Source: Rhodoferax koreense
GTDB taxonomy: Bacteria; Pseudomonadota; Gammaproteobacteria; Burkholderiales; Burkholderiaceae_C
Direction: 5' to 3'
Assembly: GCF_001955695.1 (NCBI RefSeq)
Contig: NZ_CP019236.1
Span: 2,914,001-2,978,000, forward strand
Length of the DNA: 64,000 nucleotides
In this document: positions 1-10,434 of the stretch, piece by piece
How the letters are laid out: each line of letters opens with the position of its first letter
Position numbering within the stretch: the stretch's first letter is position 1
The notes under the pieces: generated by a model
Told to the model about the DNA's origin: nothing
The model's database searches: none
What the model saw: the letters and a program-made list of their open reading frames with translations, nothing else
Made by a program: the position numbers and the translations under genes

Positions 1-191
1 AATTCGAGTTTTCAGACCTGCCGCCACCGTGGAATGCGGGGCGTTTTGAAATACTGCAGCTCCCCCCCATGGCCGTCAGCGCCACCGACATCCGCCAACG
101 CGTTGCCTCCTCGCAAGGGATAGCCCATCTGGTTCCCGACGGTGTTGCGCGCTATATTGATCAACATCACCTCTACCGAACCGCTCGATGA
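1..191 (+). CDS. nadD: Nicotinate-nucleotide adenylyltransferase, C-terminal end (partial)
   Basis: The reading frame is open from base 3 to the TGA at 189-191, so only about 62 C-terminal residues are in the window. They contain the family's C-terminal signature: a Ser-Ala-Thr-Asp-Ile-Arg stretch, then LVPDGV, then ARYID and HHLY. NadD adenylylates nicotinate mononucleotide to deamido-NAD in NAD synthesis. The stop overlaps the rsfS start (ATGA at 188-191), which implies translational coupling; nadD next to rsfS is a common bacterial arrangement. An internal ATG at 69 is part of this frame and is not a separate gene. The identification is by motif and context only, since the nucleotide-binding half lies outside the window. 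Confidence 0.85.
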   Translation, partial: FEFSDLPPPWNAGRFEILQLPPMAVSATDIRQRVASSQGIAHLVPDGVARYIDQHHLYRTAR

Positions 192-967
192 CCACTGCAC
201 CGCAAACGGAAACCGTCGCCAAAAAAGACACCCAGAAACTTCAGCGGGCCATCGTCGACGGTCTGGAAGACGTGAAAGCACAGGACATCGCCGTGTTCGA
301 CACCGAGCATCTCTCGGCCCTGTTCGAACGCGTGATCGTGGCCTCGGGCACCTCCAACCGGCAGACCAAGGCGCTGGCCGCCAGCGTGCGCGATGCCGTG
401 CGCGAAGCCGGTTTCCCCAAGCCGCGCATCGAGGGTGAGGAAAACGGCGAATGGATCATCGTCGACTGCGGCCAGGCCGTGGTCCACGTCATGCAGCCGG
501 CGATCCGCCAGTACTACCACCTCGAGGAATTGTGGGGCGAAAAGCCGGTGCGCCTGAAGTTCGGCGCCGCCAAGCCGCTGCCCAAGGCGGAAGAGGCGCC
601 CAAGCCCGCGGCCAAATCACCGGCAAAGAAAGCCAGCGCCAAGAAGCTGTCGCCCGAAGCCGCCAAGAAGGCCGCCAAGGCCAAGGCCAAGGCCTTGGCC
701 GAGAGCCTGCTCGCGCCCGAACGTCCTGTCATCGAAGCGCCGAAGCGCGCGGCGAAGAAGACCGCTGCAGCACCTGCGCCCGCCAAGAAGGCCGCTGCCA
801 AAACAGCAGTGAAGACCGTGGCCAAGACGCCAGCCAAGAAGGTTGCGCTGAAGACCATCGTCGTGAAGGCGCCGGTCGCCGTGCAGAAGCAGCAAGCCGC
901 CGCCAAGAAGGCGGCCAAGACGGCCCCGAAGACGGCCCCGAAGAAGACCGCGCCGCGCAAGGCCTGA
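188..967 (+). CDS. rsfS: Ribosome silencing factor RsfS with long Lys/Ala-rich tail
   Basis: RsfS binds ribosomal protein uL14 and blocks subunit joining when nutrients are short. Residues of about 15-120 form the conserved domain ([49 protein letters not shown]). The family is usually 105-130 residues; this protein is 259. The extra half (about 125-259) is almost entirely Lys, Ala and Pro with repeated AKKA/PAKK/KTA units, like histone-H1-type or AlgP-type tails, and is probably disordered and nucleic-acid binding (inference). The ATG overlaps the nadD stop and rlmH follows after 13 bases, so the three are probably one operon. No other in-frame start fits better. Confidence 0.9.
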   Translation: MTTAPQTETVAKKDTQKLQRAIVDGLEDVKAQDIAVFDTEHLSALFERVIVASGTSNRQTKALAASVRDAVREAGFPKPRIEGEENGEWIIVDCGQAVVHVMQPAIRQYYHLEELWGEKPVRLKFGAAKPLPKAEEAPKPAAKSPAKKASAKKLSPEAAKKAAKAKAKALAESLLAPERPVIEAPKRAAKKTAAAPAPAKKAAAKTAVKTVAKTPAKKVALKTIVVKAPVAVQKQQAAAKKAAKTAPKTAPKKTAPRKA

Positions 968-980
968 CCGAGGCCGCCGG

Positions 981-1460
981 GTGAAGCTGGTCATCATCGC
1001 CGTTGGCCAGCGCGTGCCCGACTGGGCGCAGACCGCCTACGACGACTACGCCAAGCGGTTTCCACCCGAACTCAAGGTCGAGCTCAAGGCCGTGAAGACC
1101 GAGCCGCGCGGCTCGAAGACGCTGGAGAACCTGCTGGCCGCCGAGCGCGAGCGCATCGAAGCGGCCATCGTGTCAAGCCTGGGTCGCAATGCCCGTATCG
1201 TGGCCCTGGACGAACGGGGGACCAACCTCACCACCGTGGCCTTGGCAGGTAAGCTCAAGCACTGGCAATTGGAAAGCGACGACGTGGCACTGGTCATCGG
1301 CGGGCCCGATGGCCTGGAGCCGGCATTCCGCCAGGCTGCGCACGAACGCATCCGCCTGTCCGACCTGACGCTGCCGCACGCCATGGTGCGTGTGCTGCTG
1401 ATCGAGCAGCTGTACCGGGCCTGGTCGGTCAATGCCAACCATCCTTATCACCGAGAATAA
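981..1460 (+). CDS. rlmH: 23S rRNA (pseudouridine1915-N3)-methyltransferase
   Basis: RlmH is a SPOUT-class methyltransferase that methylates pseudouridine 1915 in helix 69 of 23S rRNA, using SAM. The 159-residue length matches the family. Visible motifs are the N-terminal MKLVIIAVG, the SAM-binding glycine loop VIGGPDGL in the knot, the [23 protein letters not shown] segment split around the family's conserved LPH, and the C-terminal NHPYHRE that ends nearly all RlmH proteins. The start is GTG at 981, 13 bases after rsfS. The pairing with rsfS is the usual one and places this in a ribosome-maturation operon. Confidence 0.96.
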   Translation: MKLVIIAVGQRVPDWAQTAYDDYAKRFPPELKVELKAVKTEPRGSKTLENLLAAERERIEAAIVSSLGRNARIVALDERGTNLTTVALAGKLKHWQLESDDVALVIGGPDGLEPAFRQAAHERIRLSDLTLPHAMVRVLLIEQLYRAWSVNANHPYHRE

Positions 1461-1477
1461 AGAGACATCCGCAGCCC

Positions 1478-3389
<1,912 letters not shown>

Positions 3390-3397
<8 letters not shown>

Positions 3398-3991
3398 TTT
3401 TGTCTACCTTGCCTCGCAGAGCCCGCGGCGCAGCCAGTTGCTCACGCAACTCGGCGTGCGCCATGAACTCCTGCTGCCCGCAGCCGACGAGGACGCCGAA
3501 GGCCTCGAAGTTGCTCTCAAAACGAAGCACCCGCCGCTTATGTGAAGCGCGTGACGGCATTGAAACTCGATGCGGCCGTGGCCCGGCTCGAACGCCTGGG
3601 CCTGCCGCCCGCGCCGATCCTCTGCGCCGACACCACCGTGGCGCGGGGCCGCAGCATCTACGGCAAACCCACCGACGCGAAAGACGCGCAGCGCATGCTG
3701 CTGGCGCTTGCCGGCACCGAGCACCGCGTGCTGACCGCCGTGGCCGTGCAGCACAGGCGCCGCCGCTTCGAGGCGCTCAGCGATTCCAGGGTGCGGTTTG
3801 CCGATCTCACGCGCGCGCAGGTGCAGCGGTATGTCGCCACCGGCGAGCCGCTCGGCAAGGCCGGTGCCTATGCGGTGCAGGGCAGGGCGGCGTCGTTTAT
3901 CAGCCACATCGGCGGATCGTATTCGGGCATCATGGGCCTGCCCATGTTCGAGACGGCGCAACTCTTGCGTCTGTGCGGCATCCCGTGCTGA
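3390..3991 (+). pseudogene. maf: Maf-family nucleotide pyrophosphatase, single-base frameshift
   Basis: Maf proteins hydrolyse non-canonical or excess nucleoside triphosphates; the YhdE-type prefers dTTP/UTP. The first frame starts at ATG 3390 and gives the hallmark [11 protein letters not shown], but reaches a stop at 3541-3543. The second frame, open through 3542-3991, supplies the rest: [14 protein letters not shown], the catalytic [20 protein letters not shown] and [10 protein letters not shown]. The two parts join at an A run (CTCAAAACG around 3516-3524). One more A would give an uninterrupted protein of about 200 residues reading [10 protein letters not shown]. This is therefore a missing base in a homopolymer: a sequencing error, a recent mutation, or much less likely a -1 ribosomal slip. 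The downstream frame alone lacks the SxSPR loop. Confidence 0.88.
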
Positions 3992-4099
3992 TGCTGGCGG
4001 GCCGCTTCTCCTCATTCTTCATTTCGCCCCGATGACGGCTGGCTGCGCCTGGCGTGGCCAAAGCCTTGTTTTTCGGTCCTTTCACCCCAAATTCGATGC

Positions 4100-4453
4100 A
4101 TGAACGCTACCAAACCCCAGTCTTCCTCCTCGAACCTGACCGTCACGCACGTGCTGGCCCAGCTGCTTGAGCGGCTGGAGCACAGCGAGGCGCCCGTGGG
4201 GGCCGAGCAATACCGATCCGTGGTCGAACACCTGGTGAATGAATTCCATGTCATTCCCTCGGGTGCCGAACTCGGGGCTTTGCTCGACGCCCACCCCGCT
4301 GCGGCGGAGTTATACGAAAATATGCACTACGACGTGGCCGGCCTGTGCCGGTCCTCGCTCGATGCAGCCACGACAGCCGAGCGGCTTGCCCGCGACGCAA
4401 TTGAACGCGCCATGCGCGGAGAACAGAAAGGGAAGATCCATGGCCAAGGCTGA
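4100..4453 (+). CDS. Hypothetical protein, 117 residues
   Basis: I do not recognise a named family. The protein is acidic and mostly helical, with a Ser-rich N-terminus (residues 6-11), a HVLAQLLERLEH helix, and a repeated helix-rich middle. It has no signal peptide or membrane segment. It overlaps the next gene by 14 bases, so the two are translationally linked and probably work together. The intergenic stretch 3992-4099 upstream holds no gene; it contains pyrimidine-rich DNA and may hold the promoter. It occupies the place where many relatives carry rng (ribonuclease G) after maf, which suggests a local rearrangement (inference). Confidence 0.7.
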   Translation: MNATKPQSSSSNLTVTHVLAQLLERLEHSEAPVGAEQYRSVVEHLVNEFHVIPSGAELGALLDAHPAAAELYENMHYDVAGLCRSSLDAATTAERLARDAIERAMRGEQKGKIHGQG

Positions 4454-4676
4454 TGGGAAAACCGCGGTGCTGGCCGATGGCCTGCGCTACAAATCCAAAG
4501 TTTCGGGCTCGCCGTTCGCGGTGGCAGCCTCGTTCGGCGGCGCGACCATGTCGTGCTTCCTGTGCGGCAAGCACCGCACGCGTTCGCTGATGACCACCCG
4601 CAAGCTGCTCGGCCAGTCGCAGGTGGTCTGCTCGCCTTCCTGCAAGGCGATGGACGAAGCCGAAGCAGCCCGCTGA
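4440..4676 (+). CDS. Small protein with a C-x2-C / C-x3-C zinc-ribbon-like pattern
   Basis: A 78-residue protein from ATG 4440, in a different frame from the overlapping upstream gene. The second half contains CFLCGKHRTR and, 21 residues later, VCSPSC, so four cysteines are paired as CxxC and CxxxC, consistent with one structural zinc site. The spacing and the basic stretch between the pairs resemble small nucleic-acid- or protein-binding zinc ribbons. Function unknown. It ends at TGA 4674-4676. The nearby start GGGAAGATCC at 4429-4438 supplies a purine-rich ribosome binding site. Confidence 0.72.
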   Translation: MAKADGKTAVLADGLRYKSKVSGSPFAVAASFGGATMSCFLCGKHRTRSLMTTRKLLGQSQVVCSPSCKAMDEAEAAR

Positions 4677-4774
4677 CCGGTAAGAAACGGCCTCTCAAAG
4701 CTGTACATCCCGGAATGTGGTGTGCGGCTGTGGCCTAATACCGGGTTCCCTTTTATTTACCGGAGTTTTTTCCC

Positions 4775-4939
4775 ATGGCCAAAGTCATCAGAACAGAAAG
4801 CGACCGCTGCGCGCCCAAGCCAGTGCCCCTGCCAGGCTACACCAACCCCGTGAGCCGCGGCCAGAAGCGCAGCCTCGAGCGCGGCGTCGCCACCCGCAGC
4901 AAGAAGAACCCGGGCAAGCGTCCTCACAAGGGCGGTTGA
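4775..4939 (+). CDS. Small basic protein, 54 residues
   Basis: A short frame from ATG 4775 to TGA 4937-4939, preceded by CGGAG at 4761-4765 and followed at once by a good rho-independent terminator, which supports it being real. The product is rich in Arg, Lys and Gly with a PLPGYTNPVSRGQKRSLERG core and a KKNPGKRPHKGG tail, so it probably binds nucleic acid (inference). I cannot name a family. The 98 bases before it (4677-4774) hold no gene and are relatively AT-rich close to the start, consistent with a promoter. Confidence 0.62.
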   Translation: MAKVIRTESDRCAPKPVPLPGYTNPVSRGQKRSLERGVATRSKKNPGKRPHKGG

Positions 4940-4975
4940 TGCCAACGGGCGATCCGCTCGCCCTCGGTTTTGCAG

Positions 4976-5001
4976 GCGCCCTTCACGGGCGCTTTGTTTT
5001 T
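4976..5001 (+). terminator. Rho-independent terminator
   Basis: Perfect six-pair stem GCGCCC (4976-4981) and GGGCGC (4987-4992) around a five-base loop TTCAC, followed by TTTGTTTTT. It ends the small-gene group at 4100-4939 and lies 8 bases before the stop of the convergent DMT permease. Confidence 0.85.
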
Positions 5002-5008
5002 GGTGGGT

Positions 5009-5905
5009 CTAGAGGTTCTCGAGGCGCCGCGCGCGCAGGCCTTCGGTCAGCGCCACCCCCAGGCCGGCCAGGCAGATCAGCCCGATGCCCAGTGCCGTCG
5101 TGCGGCCCGGCAGCTGGTCGAACAACAGCCAGCCGAGCGTGGTCGCGGCCACGATCTGCAAGTAGCTGAAAGGCGCGAGCAGGGTGGCGGGCGCACGGCT
5201 GTAAGCGGTGATCTGCAGCCAGTGGCCGAGGAAGCCGGTCACCCCGGTCGAGCCCAGCAGCAGCCATTGCCAGCCGGTGAGCGGCAGGTCGCGCCAGAAC
5301 CAGGGCAGGGCCAGCGTCAGCGACACCGCACCGAACACGCCGCCGTAGTAGTTGGTGGTGAGCGGGTCGTCGGCAGCAAGCCGGCGCGTCGCCACCTGGA
5401 AGAACGCAAAGGCCAGCGCGGTGAGCAGGCCGAGCCCGACGCCGACGGGATCGAGCTGGGCGCCGGGCCGCACCACGATCAGCATGCCGACGAAACCGGC
5501 CAGCACGCCCAGCCAGCGGTGCAACCGGCTGGGCTCGTGGAGCAGCCAGGGCGCGAGCGCCATCAGGAACACCGGTGCCATGAAATTCATCGCCGTGCCC
5601 TCGGCCAGCGGCAAGCGGCCGAGCACCGAGAAAAACAGCACCGTCGTGGCGATCATCAATGCGCCACGCAGCAGTTGGCCGCGCAGCGAGGTCGTTCGCC
5701 AGATGGCGCGGCCGCGGCGCGGCACGACCGTCACCGTCATCAGCGCCACATGCACGGTGTACCGAAACCAGGACACCATCAGTACCGGCACGCCGCCGAG
5801 CACGAGCAACTTGCCGGTGGCGTCCAGGCTGGACAGCAGCCACAGGCCGGCAATGTGGAGCAGCACACCGCCGGCCACGGATCGCCCTCTAAAGACTGAA
5901 ATCAT
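5009..5905 (-). CDS. EamA/DMT-family permease
   Basis: A 298-residue inner-membrane protein with about ten hydrophobic helices in two repeated EamA halves (about 10-145 and 155-290), the standard architecture of drug/metabolite transporters. Recognisable are the EGTAMNFMAPVF segment closing the first repeat and LAPFSYLQIVAATTLGWLLFDQ in the second, both typical of this group. The family moves amino acids, metabolites or drugs, usually outward; the substrate is not predictable. It is divergent from metNIQ across an AT-rich spacer, so shared regulation is possible, and a methionine- or sulfur-compound exporter would fit the context, but this is only inference. Confidence 0.9.
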   Translation of the reverse strand: MISVFRGRSVAGGVLLHIAGLWLLSSLDATGKLLVLGGVPVLMVSWFRYTVHVALMTVTVVPRRGRAIWRTTSLRGQLLRGALMIATTVLFFSVLGRLPLAEGTAMNFMAPVFLMALAPWLLHEPSRLHRWLGVLAGFVGMLIVVRPGAQLDPVGVGLGLLTALAFAFFQVATRRLAADDPLTTNYYGGVFGAVSLTLALPWFWRDLPLTGWQWLLLGSTGVTGFLGHWLQITAYSRAPATLLAPFSYLQIVAATTLGWLLFDQLPGRTTALGIGLICLAGLGVALTEGLRARRLENL

Positions 5906-6026
5906 CTAATGGTCAAATTTAATATTATTTAGATATACATCGATTTGCCTGTAAATTATCAACTTATTCTTCACAAAAAGTACCGGATGCGTCCTCGCCG
6001 CGCTCACACCGGTCGGCCAGCTTTCC
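5906..6026. promoter_or_regulatory. AT-rich divergent promoter region (DMT permease / metNIQ)
   Basis: The first 75 bases or so (5906-5980) are strikingly AT-rich for this genome (runs such as AAATTTAATATTATTTAG), whereas flanking genes are GC-rich. The only two genes reading away from it are the DMT permease and metN, so it must carry both promoters. I see no clear palindrome or riboswitch. Confidence 0.5.
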
Positions 6027-7112
6027 ATGATCGAGTTACGGGATATTGTTCAAACCTACAAGGGCTCCTCCGGCCCGGTCGAGGCGCTGCGCGGCGTCAA
6101 CCTCGAGGTCAAGCAGGGTGAGGTCTACGGCATCATCGGCCGCAGCGGCGCGGGCAAGAGCTCGCTGGTGCGGGTCATCAACCTGCTGAACCGCCCGACC
6201 TCGGGCCAGGTGTTCGTCGGCGGCCGCGACCTGACCACGCTCGACGGCGATGCGCTGCGGGTGGCGCGGCGCGACATCGGCATCGTCTTCCAGCATTTCA
6301 ACCTGCTGTCTTCGCGCACGGTGTTCGACAACGTGGCGCTGCCGCTCGAGATCGCCGGTCTCGGCCAATCCGAGATCCAGGCCCGCGTCGAGCCCTTGCT
6401 CGAACTCGTGGGCCTTTCCGCGCTGCGCGACCGCTTCCCGGCGCAGATCAGCGGCGGGCAGAAGCAGCGCGTGGGCATCGCCCGCGCACTGGCCAACCGG
6501 CCGAAGGTGCTGCTGTCGGACGAAGCGACATCGGCGCTCGACCCGGAGACCACGCGCTCGATCCTGGGCCTGCTCAAGCAGATCAACCGCGAATTCGGCC
6601 TGACCATCGTGCTGATCACGCACCAGATGCAGGTCATCAAGCAGGTGGCCGACCGCGTCGCGGTGATCGATGCCGGCCGCATCGTCGAGAGCGGCCCGGT
6701 GATGGAGGTCTTCACGCGGCCGCAGCATGCCACCACGAAAAGCCTGATCGACGAGATCGTGCCGCAGGAGCTGCCCGAGAGCGTGCTCGCGCGCATCCGC
6801 ACGCTGATGTCGGCCGGCCCCGTCGGCGGCAGCCAGTTGCTGCGCCTGGCGTTTGCGGGCGCCGGCTCGGACGCGCCGCTGCTGTCCGACGTGATCCGCC
6901 GCTTCGGCATCGACCTCAGCATCCTGCACGGCCAGATCGACGAGATCCAGGGCCAGCCCTTCGGCACGCTGGCGGTGTTCGCCCGCGGCGCGCGCGAGCC
7001 CTTGCAGGCGGCCGTGGCGCATCTGCGTGCGGCCGGCGTCGCGGTGCAGGAAGTGATTCAGGAATCCGCGAGCGCCGTGCCCGCCCACAGGGAGCTCGCC
7101 GATGTTCGCTAA
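6027..7112 (+). CDS. metN: Methionine ABC importer ATP-binding protein
   Basis: MetN is the ATPase of the MetNIQ importer for L- and D-methionine. Residues 38-45 are Walker A (GRSGAGKS), followed by the Q-loop, a signature [13 protein letters not shown], and Walker [14 protein letters not shown], where Ser replaces the commoner Leu before Asp. The C-terminal part (about 270-345) is the NIL domain ([23 protein letters not shown] region), which binds methionine and shuts off transport, so allosteric feedback is expected. At 361 residues it matches the family. Its last 11 bases overlap metI; metQ follows. Identification is firm for the family and for methionine because of the NIL domain and the NlpA-type receptor. 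Confidence 0.95.
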   Translation: MIELRDIVQTYKGSSGPVEALRGVNLEVKQGEVYGIIGRSGAGKSSLVRVINLLNRPTSGQVFVGGRDLTTLDGDALRVARRDIGIVFQHFNLLSSRTVFDNVALPLEIAGLGQSEIQARVEPLLELVGLSALRDRFPAQISGGQKQRVGIARALANRPKVLLSDEATSALDPETTRSILGLLKQINREFGLTIVLITHQMQVIKQVADRVAVIDAGRIVESGPVMEVFTRPQHATTKSLIDEIVPQELPESVLARIRTLMSAGPVGGSQLLRLAFAGAGSDAPLLSDVIRRFGIDLSILHGQIDEIQGQPFGTLAVFARGAREPLQAAVAHLRAAGVAVQEVIQESASAVPAHRELADVR

Positions 7113-7767
7113 TTTTTCGCAGGCGCTGCTGGAGCTGTTCGTCAGCTCGCTGTGGGAGACCGTCGTCATGGTCGGCATCTCGGGCATTGTCGGTGCGCTG
7201 CTCGGGGTGCCGCTGGGCGTGTTCCTGCGCCTCACCGATACCGGCGGCGTGCTGCAGAACGGCGCGGCCAACCGCATCGTCGGCGGCATCGTCAATGCCG
7301 TGCGCTCCACGCCCTTCATCATCCTGTTGGTGGCGATCATCCCGCTCACGCGTTTCGTCACCGGTTCGTCGATCGGCACCGCCGCGGCGGTGGTGCCGCT
7401 CACGATCGCCGCCGCGCCCTTCGTGGCCCGCCTGGTGGAAACCGCGCTGCGCGAGGTCGACCACGGCCTGATCGAGGCCGCGCAGGCCATGGGTGCGACC
7501 ACCGGCCAGATCGTCTGGAAGGTGCTGCTGCCCGAAGCGCTGCCCGGCATCGTCGCCGGCCTGACCATCACCTTCGTGAGCCTGACGGGCTATTCGGCCA
7601 TGGCCGGCGCCATCGGCGGCGGCGGACTTGGCGACCTCGGCATCCGCTACGGCTACCAGCGCTTCCTGCCGGAGGTGATGCTGGCCGTGGTGGTCGTGCT
7701 GATCCTGTTCGTGCAGCTGGTGCAAAGCGGCGGCGACTGGCTGGTGCGCCGACTCAGCCATAAATAA
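7102..7767 (+). CDS. metI: Methionine ABC importer permease
   Basis: A 221-residue inner-membrane permease with about five helices and the EAA loop ([20 protein letters not shown] split by the loop glycine) that docks onto MetN. The [12 protein letters not shown] and [17 protein letters not shown] motifs are characteristic of MetI. Start ATG 7102 lies inside metN in another frame, giving an 11-base overlap and tight coupling. It forms the transmembrane pore of MetNIQ. Confidence 0.95.
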   Translation: MFANFSQALLELFVSSLWETVVMVGISGIVGALLGVPLGVFLRLTDTGGVLQNGAANRIVGGIVNAVRSTPFIILLVAIIPLTRFVTGSSIGTAAAVVPLTIAAAPFVARLVETALREVDHGLIEAAQAMGATTGQIVWKVLLPEALPGIVAGLTITFVSLTGYSAMAGAIGGGGLGDLGIRYGYQRFLPEVMLAVVVVLILFVQLVQSGGDWLVRRLSHK

Positions 7768-7797
7768 AAAATCGATTCCAACCAAAAAGCAAATCCC

Positions 7798-8595
<798 letters not shown>

Positions 8596-8615
8596 TCGGC
8601 ACGGCCGTCCGCCAG

Positions 8616-8645
8616 GGCCGCCGGCGTTGCGCCGGCGGCCTTTTT
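8616..8645 (+). terminator. Rho-independent terminator after metQ
   Basis: Ten-pair GC-rich stem: GGCCGCCGGC (8616-8625) and GCCGGCGGCC (8631-8640), loop GTTGC, then TTTTT at 8641-8645. It lies 20 bases after the metQ stop. Confidence 0.93.
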
Positions 8646-8804
8646 CATTGCCAACCGCTTACCGGGCTGAAACCTCGCGGACACATTCCGCCCGGATGAT
8701 CCCGGGGTTATTGGCGCCGGCCTTGCCCCCGTGGTCGTGGGCGGCACAATGCACATGGTGCGCCGTTGCCGAGCAGAAGGCCGGCGCCATCCGGAGTTCC
8801 ACGC

Positions 8805-9197
8805 ATGACCCTCAGCCATCCAGACACCCAGACCCCTTTCGAAGCCCCGCCCATTCTGGGTTTCCATGCCCACGTGTATTTCGATGCGCACAGCCTTGCC
8901 GCGGCCCGCGCCCTGTGCGAGCGCGCCGCCGCCCTGTTCGATGCCAAGATGGGCCGCGTGCACGAGAGGCCGGTCGGACCGCATCCGGACTGGAGCTGCC
9001 AGCTGGCGTTCGCACCCGCGGTGTTCGGCACCCTGGTGCCGTGGCTCGCGATGCACCGTGGTCCACTGGTGGTGTTCATCCACCCGGTGACCGGCAACGA
9101 CCTGGTGGACCACCGCGACCGCGCCATGTGGATGGGCGCGGTGCGGCCGCTGGACCTCTCCGTGCTCTCGGGCGAACCGACCACCTACGTCTTCTGA
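8805..9197 (+). CDS. DOPA 4,5-dioxygenase-family protein
   Basis: A 130-residue protein of the DOPA-dioxygenase family (small ferredoxin-like fold). It shows the conserved GFHAHVYFD near the N-terminus, GPHPDWSCQLAF in the middle and the GPLVVFIHPVTGNDLVDH segment, all with the histidines expected to bind iron. In fungi and plants relatives cleave DOPA; in bacteria the role is mostly unknown, so only the family is claimed. I chose ATG 8805, with GGAG nine bases upstream; a longer frame from 8766 adds a Pro/Arg-rich stretch that does not look real. The next gene starts 3 bases later, so the two are probably co-transcribed. Confidence 0.86.
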   Translation: MTLSHPDTQTPFEAPPILGFHAHVYFDAHSLAAARALCERAAALFDAKMGRVHERPVGPHPDWSCQLAFAPAVFGTLVPWLAMHRGPLVVFIHPVTGNDLVDHRDRAMWMGAVRPLDLSVLSGEPTTYVF

Positions 9198-9199
9198 AA

Positions 9200-9916
9200 A
9201 TGGTGCCTGAAATCCTGACCCGTCCTTCCCCCGTCCGCCGCATCCCGCAACTGGCGCTGCTCGCGCTGTGTGCCCTGCTGGGCGCCTGCACCAACATCGT
9301 GCCGCCCAAGCCGCTGCCGCAGCAGGAACAGTTCAATTCCACCGACACCTATTCGCGCATGTTCGACGCCTCGCCGGTGCAGACCTGCGAGGCCTCGCGG
9401 CGTGCGCTGCTGAGCCAGGGCTACCTCATCACCACCAGCACCACCGATCTGGTGCAGGGCACGAAGAGCTTCCAGCCCGACACCGAGAACCATGTGCAGA
9501 TGGAGATCCGCGTGGTCTGCACCGCCGAGACGCGCGACGGCAAGGTCACGCTGGGCTTCGTCACGGCGCTGCAGGACCGTTATGCCTTGAAGAAGAGCAA
9601 CAACTCGGCCAGCCTGGGCGTCGGGGCGTTGGGTTCGGTGTCGCTGCCGTTTTCGTCGAGCAGCGACGCGATGATCAAGGTCGGCAGCGAGACCATCACG
9701 AGCGAGGCTTTCTACGACCGCTTCTTCGCCCTGGTGCAGCGTTATCTGGTGATCAGCACCGAGGAGGCGGAGGAGGCGGCCGCCACGCCGCCGGCTGTGA
9801 TCAAGCCGACCGTGAAGACGGCACCGCAGCCCGACCTCAAGGTGGAAATCAAGCCCGACATCCAACCCGACGCCAAGTCCGACCTGGACCCGCCGCCACC
9901 GGCGGACAAGCCCTGA
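9200..9916 (+). CDS. DUF2242-type lipoprotein
   Basis: A 238-residue outer- or inner-membrane lipoprotein. The signal peptide ends in the lipobox LLGAC, so Cys at about residue 30 should be lipidated. The body resembles DUF2242 (TYSRMFDASPVQTCEASRRALLSQGY and SNNSASLGVGALGSVSLP region), a family common in Burkholderiales with unknown function. The tail (about 195-238) is Pro/Lys/Asp-rich with KIEIKPDIQPDAKSD-like repeats and is probably extended. The frame is open much further upstream, but ATG 9200, three bases after the previous stop, gives a proper signal peptide. Its TGA joins the TCA of the convergent gene. Confidence 0.85.
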   Translation: MVPEILTRPSPVRRIPQLALLALCALLGACTNIVPPKPLPQQEQFNSTDTYSRMFDASPVQTCEASRRALLSQGYLITTSTTDLVQGTKSFQPDTENHVQMEIRVVCTAETRDGKVTLGFVTALQDRYALKKSNNSASLGVGALGSVSLPFSSSSDAMIKVGSETITSEAFYDRFFALVQRYLVISTEEAEEAAATPPAVIKPTVKTAPQPDLKVEIKPDIQPDAKSDLDPPPPADKP

Positions 9917-10282
9917 TCAGGCCTCGGCGGCGGCCAGCAGCCGCTGTGCGAGCGCGCGGACTTGCGGATCGCGCAGCGCGGGTGCCGTCGGCGCGTCGAT
10001 CTGCGCCTTGATCAGCCGCTCCAGGGTTTCGAGGTGCGGCAGGACCGTGCCGAAGAAGCGCGGCTCGCCGTCCACGGTCACCAGGATCGACGGAAAATTC
10101 TCCACCTCGATCGGGTCGACCCAGTCGGCCTGGTCCTCGATGTCCACCCAGAGGAAACGCGCGGACGAAAACGCGGCCTGTGCCTGTTCGAAGCGGCTTT
10201 TGTATTCGCGGCAGGCGCCGCACCAGTCGGCGCACAGGCAGGCGACGAGGACGTCGGGTTTCACGGGCATTGTCGGGCTCAT
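9917..10282 (-). CDS. Thioredoxin-like protein
   Basis: A 121-residue thioredoxin-fold protein. The redox motif is WCGAC (Cys21 and Cys24), in the expected place after the first strand (VLVACLCADW), and the conserved cis-proline region reads NFPSILV. An extra Cys at 15 and 17 precede the active site. No signal peptide, so it is probably cytoplasmic and reduces disulfides in an unidentified partner. The last 30 residues form a helical extension. It converges on the DUF2242 lipoprotein with no intergenic bases (TGATCA at 9914-9919). It is not a classical TrxA, whose motif is WCGPC. Confidence 0.85.
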   Translation of the reverse strand: MSPTMPVKPDVLVACLCADWCGACREYKSRFEQAQAAFSSARFLWVDIEDQADWVDPIEVENFPSILVTVDGEPRFFGTVLPHLETLERLIKAQIDAPTAPALRDPQVRALAQRLLAAAEA

Positions 10283-10434
10283 GCCGCGATGATCGCAGAC
10301 TCGGGCGGGCCGCGCCGGTCTGGGGAAAAAGAGGCGAGACGCACACGATGTCGTGGGAAACGGCGATGATGGTGTCTGCGCCTGCGTTCGCAGCGTGTAT
10401 CCGTCCCATCCGTTTCTCCAGGAGTACCCACCCC

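Noticed and set aside
3516..3545. Programmed -1 frameshift in maf
   Set aside because: The A run is only four bases, with no classical X-XXY-YYZ heptamer and no clear stimulatory hairpin; a missing base is simpler.
8627..9199. Upstream extension of the DUF2242 lipoprotein frame
   Set aside because: Overlaps the metQ terminator and the DOPA-dioxygenase-like gene in another frame; the signal peptide and lipobox start at ATG 9200.
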